64,000 nucleotides of DNA from Cedecea neteri (GTDB taxonomy: Bacteria > Pseudomonadota > Gammaproteobacteria > Enterobacterales > Enterobacteriaceae). Positions 16,914 through 23,966 of the stretch are shown here, piece by piece. The notes below the pieces were generated by a model. It did no database searches, was not told the DNA's origin, and saw nothing but the letters and a program-made list of their open reading frames with translations. Positions within the stretch are counted from its first letter, which is position 1. Each line of letters starts with the position of its first letter. The DNA lies in assembly GCF_000758305.1 (NCBI RefSeq), contig NZ_CP009458.1:2356001-2420000 (forward strand), written 5' to 3'. A program made the position numbers and the translations under genes.

Positions 16914-17174
16914 TCAGGCTCGTTGAGCGTGAATGAAAGATGCCAGCGTGGCGACGGAAAAGAAGTGCTGGCGCATTTCTTCGCTTTCCGCAGAAAGCAC
17001 CACACCGTACTGGTTTTTCACCGCCAGCCCCAGTTCCAGAGCATCTATAGAGTCCAGGCCTAAGCCCTCGCCAAAAAGTGCTGCATCGGTGTCAATGTCG
17101 TCGCTCGACATTTCATCCAGATTGAGTGTGTTTATGATGAGATTTTTAATTTCAAGATAGAGCGCTTGCATCAT
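16914..17174 (-). CDS. apeE: Acyl carrier protein ApeE
   Basis: An 86-residue acyl carrier protein with the 4'-phosphopantetheine site S42 in GLGLDSIDALELGLAVK. It begins with two consecutive ATG codons 23 bases inside the end of apeD. The tandem with apeF is typical of aryl polyene clusters, in which two ACPs serve different ketosynthases. There is no 4'-phosphopantetheinyl transferase in the window, so a chromosomal enzyme elsewhere must activate both carriers. Confidence 0.92.
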   Translation of the reverse strand: MMQALYLEIKNLIINTLNLDEMSSDDIDTDAALFGEGLGLDSIDALELGLAVKNQYGVVLSAESEEMRQHFFSVATLASFIHAQRA

Positions 17175-17967
17175 TAATACCCGAAAGAGGTGTCGACCCC
17201 TGTTGTAATTGAAGCAAAAGGTGCCGGTTTAACTGCCTTGCGGACAGCGCCGGTTCTTGTGAATTTGCCTGGTGAAACTGGTCAATGCTTATTCGTTCGC
17301 GCACCTTGACGGTGAACAAGGGTTTTGCGGGAGGCACATTGTACCATTTGCTTTGCTTGTCCAGCAGGTTCTCACTGCAGTGGATTGTCGCCACGCGTAA
17401 GTCGCTGCCGCAGCGCACGGCGATGTTGGCCGCACCGCGCTGAAGCGTCATTTTACCGCCGGGCTGCGTTCGCGTGCCCTCGGGAAAGATTAATATTGTG
17501 TCACCTTGCTGTAGCCGCTGACGGCTTGCCGGCAGCAGGGCATCGGCCTGGCTGTTGACCAGATAGTCCGCTGCGCGAATAACGCCGCTGACAAAAGGAT
17601 TTCTCAGCAGCGCGTCCTTCACCAGGCAGTCGGTCTCTGGCATCACGGACGCGAGCAGTACGTAGTCGATGAGCGTTGGATGGTTGGCAACGACCAGACA
17701 TCCTTGTTCGGCTTGCAGAATATCCTGTCCTTCAATACGGTAGTCGAGCACCTTAATGGCTTTAGCAACCGTCAGGAAAAGGCGAAAGCTGGCGGCGATG
17801 CTGCGGCGTGCAATGCGGCGACGCTTTGCATTATCTCTGATAAACACCAACAGTAAGTTAAACCAAACGGTAGAGAGCAGCAGGCCGCCGAGCCCAAAGA
17901 GCACAAAGCAAAAGCCCGTCATCGCAAGACGCCATAGCCAATTTAGCCGTGCTGCCACGCGGTTCAT
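17152..17967 (-). CDS. apeD: 1-acylglycerol-3-phosphate-type acyltransferase ApeD
   Basis: A PlsC-family acyltransferase of 271 residues from the ATG at 17967, which overlaps the apeC stop (ATGA) and has GGAG ten bases upstream; a GTG at 17985 is also in frame. An N-terminal membrane segment (about 15-45) is followed by the catalytic HX4D motif NHPTLID (H96, D101) and IFPEGTRTQPGG. It probably transfers a fatty acyl or polyene acyl chain during assembly of the membrane-bound aryl polyene lipid. Confidence 0.88.
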   Translation of the reverse strand: MNRVAARLNWLWRLAMTGFCFVLFGLGGLLLSTVWFNLLLVFIRDNAKRRRIARRSIAASFRLFLTVAKAIKVLDYRIEGQDILQAEQGCLVVANHPTLIDYVLLASVMPETDCLVKDALLRNPFVSGVIRAADYLVNSQADALLPASRQRLQQGDTILIFPEGTRTQPGGKMTLQRGAANIAVRCGSDLRVATIHCSENLLDKQSKWYNVPPAKPLFTVKVRERISIDQFHQANSQEPALSARQLNRHLLLQLQQGSTPLSGINDASALS

Positions 17968-18686
17968 GCACGACTCCATTGCCACTCAACGCGCTCGCCC
18001 GGCAGGGTAAAGGTCGGGCTGTCATTTAAATAGTGCTGTAAAAACATCAGACTCTGCGGCAGGGCAGGTTCGCCAGCTGCATCGCTTTTTTGCGTGCTGC
18101 ACTGCAGGCGGCTTCCCGCTTCAATGACCAGCGCGACTGCATAGGGCCAGGTAGGCATTTCCGACGGCAGACGCGGGTGGTAAAACGCAGGCAGCAGGCC
18201 GTCAAAATCGACCATCATGATTTTTTTGTAACCTGCCTGTAAGAGGCAGATGACTTCGCAGAGGCCCTGCTGGAAGGTATCTTTCCCCGCGGACAGCGAC
18301 ACGGAAGTAATCGGCTTTTTAGCAGCAATCGTCAGGTTACCGACGGAGGAGTTATGAACCGAAAGCGCGAAATCCGTAGGGGAGAGCGGCTGTTCAGTCG
18401 CCAGCGCCTGCAGAATCCGGTAGTTGCGTTCCAGCTCTCCATGACGACTGGTATAGAGCACGGCATCAATCTCGTGGCGGCGAAGCATGGCAAGTCCGCA
18501 GTCAACGGCCAGTTTACTGCCTGAGCTCAGGCGGCGGGCCGTCATCATCGGGAGTTCGCTTAGCGCGCCCTGAGGTTGAGTCTGGTCGATAGCCTGACCG
18601 TGCTGCGACCAGTGCTGCCATTCTGCCGCGTTGCTGAGACCCGGGGCTTTCGCCTGCCAGTCAATAATGTTGAGTGCAAATTTCAT
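17964..18686 (-). CDS. apeC: Ketosynthase-like chain-length factor ApeC
   Basis: A 240-residue protein resembling the N-terminal half of ketosynthases (Ketoacyl-synt_2 type). The segment FALSVHNSSVGNLTIA (106-121) occupies the place where an active ketosynthase has its nucleophilic Cys; no Cys is present there. In characterised aryl polyene systems ApeC is the catalytically inactive chain-length factor bound to ApeO. The gene starts at an ATG with a weak ribosome site, 62 bases after apeB, and overlaps apeD by ATGA. Confidence 0.87.
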   Translation of the reverse strand: MKFALNIIDWQAKAPGLSNAAEWQHWSQHGQAIDQTQPQGALSELPMMTARRLSSGSKLAVDCGLAMLRRHEIDAVLYTSRHGELERNYRILQALATEQPLSPTDFALSVHNSSVGNLTIAAKKPITSVSLSAGKDTFQQGLCEVICLLQAGYKKIMMVDFDGLLPAFYHPRLPSEMPTWPYAVALVIEAGSRLQCSTQKSDAAGEPALPQSLMFLQHYLNDSPTFTLPGERVEWQWSRA

Positions 18687-18748
18687 CCGCGTAGTTCTGC
18701 GTTCAATCCGAGTGTTATTCTAATCACCGACGCTGAAGATGCGCTGGG

Positions 18749-19810
18749 TCAGGAGATTTTCTGGCATACCAGCAGGGTATGACCAACGCCTAAGTTGTCG
18801 TGGCGGGCTGAAACATGGAATCCAGCCATTTCCAGATAACGATAAAACTTCTCTACGCTGTAAAAACGGCTGTTACCGTTTGCCATGCAGGTAAAGTAAA
18901 GCGAAGAGGCATTCAGGCTAAACGAAGCCGCTTCAAATTTTTGTGCGTCCCAAAACAGTTCCATCACGCAGAGTTTTGCGCCGGGCTTCATCACCCGAGC
19001 TACGTTGCTGAGGAGCTTAATAATTTGCTCCGGTGAGAAGCAGTCCAGGAACTGGCTCATCCACCAGATATCAGCCTCCCCGGGCAGCGGGGTATCGCTC
19101 AGCATATCTACGCTGTGGAAATCAACGCGCCTGGAAAGCCCAGCATTCTCTATATTTTCACGGGCGAGTGCAATTTGTTGTGGCAAATCCAGAAGCGTGA
19201 CCGCCACTTTTTCATCATATTTGCAGCAGCGTATTGCCCATTTTCCCGTATTTCCGCCAACGTCATAAAGACGAGCCGGTTGGCTGGCAAAAACATGCGG
19301 CAGGGCTGCTTCAAAGGCCGCATCGGAATAGTAATGATCGAACGCAAACCAACTCTCTTTGGCAGAAGTGGGTAATTGCGAAAGTGCGGGGTAAATGGTC
19401 GGCCAGTCGCCAAAAACTTTTAGACCCGAGGGTTTACCCTCTTTTAGTGCTTCCTCAAGGAAAAACAGCCCCTGATAACAAACATCCTGGGTGAAATCCA
19501 TATTCACGCGAGTCATGGTGTCATGCACCAGGAAATGGCCGATTTTCGCCAGGAAATAATGTGCATTTTGCCTGAAGATAATGCGCCCACTCAGGCCCAT
19601 ATCCAGTAAAACGCTGGCAGCATATTCGTTAACGTTGCAGGATTCCGTTATTTCTTCGAGGGTTGCGCCCTGTTTTCCTTGCTGGTCCAGGTAAGCGAGT
19701 ACGCCGGCATTTCGCAGGCAGAGTGCCGTTTGAAACAGCATGGGGGCAAACGCGATTCGCTGGGCTTCCGTAATGGCATCCAATGCGCTAAGGCTGTCCT
19801 GTTCGTACAT
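18749..19810 (-). CDS. apeB: SAM-dependent O-methyltransferase ApeB
   Basis: A class I methyltransferase of about 353 residues. An N-terminal dimerisation/winged-helix region (about 1-110, with LDQQGKQGATLEEITESCNV) precedes the SAM-binding fold: YDVGGNTGKWAIRCC is motif I and VTLLDLPQQIALARENIE follows. This is the layout of plant- and polyketide-type O-methyltransferases, and in aryl polyene biosynthesis it would methylate the aryl head group. ATG 19810 is used; a TTG nine bases earlier is also in frame. An intrinsic terminator lies directly upstream, so apeB may need its own promoter or readthrough. Confidence 0.86.
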   Translation of the reverse strand: MYEQDSLSALDAITEAQRIAFAPMLFQTALCLRNAGVLAYLDQQGKQGATLEEITESCNVNEYAASVLLDMGLSGRIIFRQNAHYFLAKIGHFLVHDTMTRVNMDFTQDVCYQGLFFLEEALKEGKPSGLKVFGDWPTIYPALSQLPTSAKESWFAFDHYYSDAAFEAALPHVFASQPARLYDVGGNTGKWAIRCCKYDEKVAVTLLDLPQQIALARENIENAGLSRRVDFHSVDMLSDTPLPGEADIWWMSQFLDCFSPEQIIKLLSNVARVMKPGAKLCVMELFWDAQKFEAASFSLNASSLYFTCMANGNSRFYSVEKFYRYLEMAGFHVSARHDNLGVGHTLLVCQKIS

Positions 19811-19834
19811 ATGCTGCAATACCTGTCAACGTGA

Positions 19835-19867
19835 TAAAAAGAAAACGCCGAACCGTCAGATTCGGCG
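19835..19867 (-). terminator. Intrinsic terminator between apeA and apeB
   Basis: On the minus strand a 7-bp GC-rich stem (CGCCGAA / TTCGGCG) with an eight-base loop is followed by TTTTCTTTTT. It stands between the lipoprotein gene and apeB, so part of the transcription from upstream should stop here. Confidence 0.85.
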
Positions 19868-19877
19868 CTAAGCAAAA

Positions 19878-20264
19878 TTACAGACCGGAAGAGGCCAGGT
19901 TAACCTGAATATCTTTGTCCAGGTTACGAACCCAGCGATTATAATTTTTGTGAATTTTGCCGCCGGAAGCGCGCAGGTTCAGGCTGTTTTCATAATTAAT
20001 AGAATAGCTGTTCGCGGTATAGTTAATGCGCACTTCAGCGGTAAATTCGCGATTCTGCTGGCGAGCTTTGATAACACCTGGGCTTACTTCATTCATTATC
20101 CACTGGCGCTGAATACCCGCTTTGAGAATGGCACTTTTAACCTGTGCTTCAGTGTGACCAGCGCTAACGGTGGTTTGAATGTTGGCGATAGGTGCAGTAC
20201 GCGCACAGCCTGCAAGAACGCCTAAAATCAAAAACATACCGAATAACTTAGCAACCTTTTTCAT
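19878..20264 (-). CDS. apeA: Small lipoprotein at the head of the aryl polyene cluster (ApeA-like)
   Basis: A 128-residue predicted lipoprotein with an N-terminal signal and the lipobox LAGC (C19). The mature part contains NIQTTVSAGHTEAQVKSAIL and a beta-rich C-terminal half with basic and Asn residues; it has no catalytic motif. Small lipoproteins of this kind commonly open aryl polyene clusters. GGAGA lies seven bases upstream of the ATG. Because an intrinsic terminator follows, it may be expressed at a different level from the other genes, or even as a separate unit. The symbol is by position and is the least certain in the cluster. Confidence 0.65.
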   Translation of the reverse strand: MKKVAKLFGMFLILGVLAGCARTAPIANIQTTVSAGHTEAQVKSAILKAGIQRQWIMNEVSPGVIKARQQNREFTAEVRINYTANSYSINYENSLNLRASGGKIHKNYNRWVRNLDKDIQVNLASSGL

Positions 20265-20595
20265 AACGTCTCCATTTGTATAAAATAAACGAAAATATCG
20301 GCATGGCCGCGTGCAACATTAATAGTTAATTCATATTAATGAGCGGAAAAATAGAGGGAATAACATCTTTATGATGTAGGGAATAGCCTCGAACGGACGC
20401 TGCCGCTTTAGGAAAATACTGCTCATCAACAAAGGGCGGTGATTTTGTCAATTTATTTAACGAATGTAAATCTGCGTCTTTAAAGCAAGTGCTATTAATT
20501 TTGGTAGTTGTTGAGGGTATTTATAAACTGGTATGGCGGGTGGGAAATGACGATTTAAGGTAAATTCCCCTCTGCGTGGCAGAGGGGAAACAACA
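20265..20595. other. AT-rich intergenic region upstream of the aryl polyene cluster
   Basis: About 330 bases separate apeA from the end of rnk; no credible gene is seen on either strand. The part next to apeA is AT rich with several TTAAT stretches and a TTGACA on the minus strand near 20445, but no well-spaced -10 partner, so no promoter is called with confidence. The rnk terminator hairpin sits at the right edge. Confidence 0.6.
20565..20590 (-). terminator. Hairpin downstream of rnk
   Basis: TTCCCCTCTGC and GCAGAGGGGAA form a strong stem just after the rnk stop on the minus strand. The following T run is short (TTTACC), so termination may be incomplete. Confidence 0.6.
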
Positions 20596-21006
20596 TTAAC
20601 GGTGGAATTCGCCGGCGGCTTCCGGTTGGTATTGCAGCGCCAAAACTTCCAGATGAGTCTGGCTGCCGTTGGGTAACGTCCAGTTGATGCTATCGCCAAC
20701 CCTCAGGCCAAGCAGTGCGGCACCGACCGGGGCCATAACAGAAAGTTGGTTATCGCTGTCGGTGAGATTTGCCGGGTAAACCAGCGTGCGCACGTGGACT
20801 TCCTGAGTGCTTAAATCGCGAAACTCTACACGACTGTTCATGGACACCACATCCGGTGGCATTTTTTCCGGGCTGCACATCTCCGCGCGATCCAGTTCGG
20901 CGTTAAGCGCCTCTGCCACCGGGGCTTTGGCGTACTGCGGCTGTTCCAGCAGGCGGTCAAGGCGTTCGGCGTCTAGTTCGTTAATGATGATGGCAGGTCT
21001 GGACAT
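20596..21006 (-). CDS. rnk: Regulator of nucleoside diphosphate kinase Rnk
   Basis: A 136-residue protein, the same length as E. coli Rnk. The start is the ATG at 21006 preceded by GGAGAG; a longer frame to 21144 exists but adds an unrelated N-terminus. The N-terminal coiled-coil-like part (RPAIIINELDAERLDRLLEQ) and the C-terminal GreA/FkpA-like domain (VYPANLTDSDNQLSVMAPVG, about 75-130) are both present. Rnk binds RNA polymerase near the secondary channel and influences nucleotide pools and alginate-type exopolysaccharide in relatives. Its location next to rna matches E. coli. Confidence 0.92.
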   Translation of the reverse strand: MSRPAIIINELDAERLDRLLEQPQYAKAPVAEALNAELDRAEMCSPEKMPPDVVSMNSRVEFRDLSTQEVHVRTLVYPANLTDSDNQLSVMAPVGAALLGLRVGDSINWTLPNGSQTHLEVLALQYQPEAAGEFHR

Positions 21007-21056
21007 AGTTCTCTCCGTGTAAAAAACAGGGCACTCATGTGCTGAAATCGTACAAA

Positions 21057-21090
21057 GAAAAACCCCCACCGAAACCGGCGAGGGTTGTTC
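21057..21090 (-). terminator. Intrinsic terminator of the gluconate-type permease gene
   Basis: On the minus strand, AACCCTCGCCGG and a mostly complementary arm ending GGGGGTTTTT form a hairpin with T run, 77 bases after the permease stop and just upstream of rnk. Confidence 0.75.
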
Positions 21091-21166
21091 ACGTAAGACC
21101 GATGATACTGAGCTTAGCCTGGAGTTGAAAGCGAGATCAGTCACATTTTGACTTCCCCCGAGTCCC

Positions 21167-22543
21167 TTACAGAATCACGCTCCCCAGCGCCGCCAACAGG
21201 AAGGCGATGGTGCCGATCAGCGTTTCCATCACGGTCCAGGTTTTCAGCGTCGTTTTCTCATCCATTTCCAGGAAACGCCCCACCAGCCAGAAGCCGGAGT
21301 CATTCACGTGAGAGAGGACGGTAGCGCCCCCGGCAATCGCGATAACGATAAAGCACAGATCAAACTGGCTGAGGCCCGTGGTTGCTTCAACCATCGGTGA
21401 GACCAGCGCGGCGGTGGTGGTCAGGGCAACAGTTGCTGACCCCTGCGCGACGCGGAGCGCAGTCGAGATAACAAAGGCGGCAACAATAACCGGCATGCCT
21501 GTGTCTGAGAGTACGCCAGCCAGCGCGTCACCAATGCCGCTTGCGCGCAGAACGCCGCCGAACATACCGCCTGCGCCGGTCACGAGGATAATGCCGCAAA
21601 TCGGGCCCAGCGCGCCGTCACAAACTTTTTCAAGATGTTGGCGGCTATGTTTGCCGCTGAAGACCATCAGGGCAAAAAAGACGGTGATCAGTAGCGCAAT
21701 AGGCGTTTTGCCCAGCATGCGTAAGAAGTTCACCAGCGTATTGTCGGCGCTGACCCAGCCGAGCACCGTGGCGGTGTTGAGGCCGGTATCGAGGAAAATC
21801 AGCACCAGCGGCATCAGTAAAATGGTCATCACCATGCCGAATGACGGCGGCTGGTGATTTTCGTCCGCTTCGATTTTACCGAGGAAAGAGCTCGGCAGAG
21901 GAATATCGAATTTCTTCCCGGCATACAGCCCGAAGAGATAGGCCCCGAGATACCAGGTCGGGATGGCAATGATCAGCCCCACCACAACCAACAGGCCGAT
22001 GTTTGCGCCCAGCAGTTCGCTGGCCGCCACTGGGCCTGGATGCGGCGGCAGAAGCGCATGCATCACCGCGAAAGCACCGGCCGCCGGGAGCGCATATTTC
22101 AGGGTTGAACCGCCGAATTGCTTAGCTACGCTGAAGATGATCGGCAGCATGACCACCAGACCCGCGTCAAAGAAGATCGGGAAGCCAAACAGCAGTGACG
22201 CGACGCCGAGGGCAAAAGGCGCCCGGTGAGCACCAAAGGTGCCGACCAGGGTGTCCGCCAGCACTTTTGCCCCGCCGGAAATTTCCAGCAGGCGGCCGAT
22301 CATGGCGCCTAATCCAACCAATAACGCGACGCCTGCCAGGGTACTGCCGAAGCCACCCAGAATCGTGGGCACAATTTTGTCGAACGGCACGCCGGTGACG
22401 AGAGCCACAATGACGCTGACCAGGGTCAGCGCCAGGAAGGCATGTACGCGAAAGCGCATGATCAATACGAGCAGAAGCACGACGGAGCAGGCGGCGATAC
22501 CCAGCAGGGTTCCTGCGCCTAAACTTGTTGTTATTTCGGTCAT
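21167..22543 (-). CDS. Gnt-family gluconate:H+ symporter
   Basis: A 458-residue permease with about 12-14 membrane spans from the ATG at 22543, which has GGGGA upstream; a longer frame to 22633 is not supported. Motifs such as LPPHPGPVAASELLGANIG (about 175-195), a SATVALTTTAALV helix and a VNDSGFWLVGRF loop belong to the GntP/GntT/DsdX family. The family imports gluconate or related sugar acids with protons. Two GntR-like operators upstream favour gluconate as the substrate. E. coli has no permease at this position between rnk and rna, so the gene is an addition relative to K-12. Which paralogue it is (GntT, GntU, GntP type) is not resolved. Confidence 0.88.
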   Translation of the reverse strand: MTEITTSLGAGTLLGIAACSVVLLLVLIMRFRVHAFLALTLVSVIVALVTGVPFDKIVPTILGGFGSTLAGVALLVGLGAMIGRLLEISGGAKVLADTLVGTFGAHRAPFALGVASLLFGFPIFFDAGLVVMLPIIFSVAKQFGGSTLKYALPAAGAFAVMHALLPPHPGPVAASELLGANIGLLVVVGLIIAIPTWYLGAYLFGLYAGKKFDIPLPSSFLGKIEADENHQPPSFGMVMTILLMPLVLIFLDTGLNTATVLGWVSADNTLVNFLRMLGKTPIALLITVFFALMVFSGKHSRQHLEKVCDGALGPICGIILVTGAGGMFGGVLRASGIGDALAGVLSDTGMPVIVAAFVISTALRVAQGSATVALTTTAALVSPMVEATTGLSQFDLCFIVIAIAGGATVLSHVNDSGFWLVGRFLEMDEKTTLKTWTVMETLIGTIAFLLAALGSVIL

Positions 22544-22603
22544 TTTATTTCCCCAGTGGCAAATTCTCAGATGAATGCACCAAAATCGTGTTATTGGGTG
22601 ATG

Positions 22604-22633
22604 CTGATACCGGTAACATGATATCGGTAACAT
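22604..22633 (-). promoter_or_regulatory. Two overlapping GntR-like operators upstream of the permease
   Basis: Read on the minus strand, ATGTTACCGATATCAT (22618-22633) and ATGTTACCGGTATCAG (22604-22619) sit 14 bases apart. Both fit the E. coli GntR operator pattern ATGTTA-N4-TAACAT-like. A TTTACA about 17 bases upstream of the overlapping TATCAT could form the controlled promoter, so a bound GntR would block it. Confidence 0.75.
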
Positions 22634-22822
22634 CAGGCTGCCTGTAAATGAACTCTGTAATGTTTGTTAACATTTTGGGACGAAGTTCAAACAATCAAAA
22701 TAATCAGCGAGAAAGGTGAGCGGGAGAATTGTTTGGCTGGAAAAGATCTGACATGCGTCTGACTTACATCGTCAGTAAACGGAATAAAGCGCGGGCACCG
22801 AGCTGTACGGGGCCCGATTATT

Positions 22823-22981
22823 TTAACGAGCAGGGTGTTCCGCTATCGGCAACAAGAGCTCTTTGAGGATTTCATAGCGCTGTTGCGGCGAGAGCCAGAT
22901 AAATCCCAGCAGTTTTTGCTGGCTGCCTTCACGCTCGAACTGCGCCTTCAGCTGCAGTAAGTACCGTTTTGTTCTGTTCAT
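22823..22981 (-). CDS. Small 52-residue protein of unknown function
   Basis: The start is the ATG at 22981, placed by a near-perfect GGAGGTGA five bases upstream. The product has a basic N-terminus (MNRTKRYLLQLKAQFEREG) and a predicted helical body ending LLPIAEHPAR; no signal peptide or membrane span is seen. I do not recognise the family. It lies alone between the permease and rna, both on the same strand, with a possible terminator hairpin (22792-22817) after it. The strong ribosome site and the ordinary amino-acid composition argue that it is translated. Confidence 0.7.
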   Translation of the reverse strand: MNRTKRYLLQLKAQFEREGSQQKLLGFIWLSPQQRYEILKELLLPIAEHPAR

Positions 22982-23072
22982 GGTCACCTCCAGGTTCGTT
23001 ACCTGAAGGCTATAACCAAAAAACCGGAACAAATAGTGATGCGATTAATTTTTGGCTTCAGTATTTATCCTG

Positions 23073-23879
23073 TCAGTAGCCAACTGCGTCCAGGCGGAAG
23101 CTCTTCCCGCAGTTTCCCGGGTGTTTTTGCGGGGCAAAGGAGGCGCTTTGCAGCGGCTGGTTAATCTTGTCTGCCAACAGGGAGATCTGCATTTCCGTGA
23201 GGTAGGCGGGATTACCGTCACAGGTTAGCTTAATGGCATCCACTGCATCGCTGCCCCAGGTTTGCTTCACCGCTTTGTTAAACGCCTTACGCGTCACGGT
23301 CTGGCCGTAATTCTGAGCAAGGAACTGGCCAAAGGCGCTGTGTTTCACTTCCCCGTTCAGGCGCACCATCGTGCCGAAGTAATCGTCGGGGTTAAAGCCA
23401 AAACAAACGCCATGCTTGGCGTATTCGTAGCGCTCCAGGCAGGATTGTCCCCCGGCGCCGGGCATCACGCCGGCCAGCTTTGAGGCCATTTCAACGGAAA
23501 GCCCGGTGTCTGGTGCGGCGCATTTTTTTGAAGCTCTTGCTTCGGCCATATTCGGTACCGGGCGAGTGGCGCAACCGTAACGCATCCAGCGTTTCTCATC
23601 GACACCGCGTGAAGCGACAGATTTTGGCAGACCCGGCCAGAGGCCGTGAACGGTCAGAAAGGCGCTTTTATCCGCCTGTTCCTGCAGGGCTTTACACTCC
23701 GCGGGTTCGTTGCGATTGCGGTCGTGCATGCTCTGGCAGAAGCCTGTTTGCCAGGAGAGCGCCAGCACGTAGCGATCAAAATCTCCGTACTGGCTGGGCT
23801 GCAGGGCGTCGGCAAACGCTGCGGGACTGAGGAAAAGCGGTGTGCAAAGCAGTAAATGTCGCGGTGTAAAATTCATCAT
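23073..23879 (-). CDS. rna: Ribonuclease I (RNase T2 family), periplasmic
   Basis: A 268-residue precursor with a signal peptide ending near PAAFA (residues 1-23). The two RNase T2 active-site motifs are clear: FLTVHGLWPG (CAS I) and YEYAKHGVC (CAS II), each with its catalytic His. Eight or more Cys residues can form disulfides in the periplasm. The enzyme cuts RNA without strong base preference, leaving cyclic phosphates. Position beside rnk is as in E. coli, where citT follows; here dcuC follows directly. Confidence 0.95.
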   Translation of the reverse strand: MMNFTPRHLLLCTPLFLSPAAFADALQPSQYGDFDRYVLALSWQTGFCQSMHDRNRNEPAECKALQEQADKSAFLTVHGLWPGLPKSVASRGVDEKRWMRYGCATRPVPNMAEARASKKCAAPDTGLSVEMASKLAGVMPGAGGQSCLERYEYAKHGVCFGFNPDDYFGTMVRLNGEVKHSAFGQFLAQNYGQTVTRKAFNKAVKQTWGSDAVDAIKLTCDGNPAYLTEMQISLLADKINQPLQSASFAPQKHPGNCGKSFRLDAVGY

Positions 23880-23920
23880 TATTCTCTTATCTGTCCTGGA
23901 GGCGGGCTTATTATAGGCAT

Positions 23921-23946
23921 AAAAAAAGCGCCTGATGCAGGCGCTT
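23921..23946 (-). terminator. Intrinsic terminator of dcuC
   Basis: On the minus strand AAGCGCCTG, a short loop and CAGGCGCTTTTTTT form a strong hairpin with T run 21 bases after the dcuC stop. Confidence 0.9.
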
Positions 23947-23966
23947 GAAACGATGATGCCTGCCCG

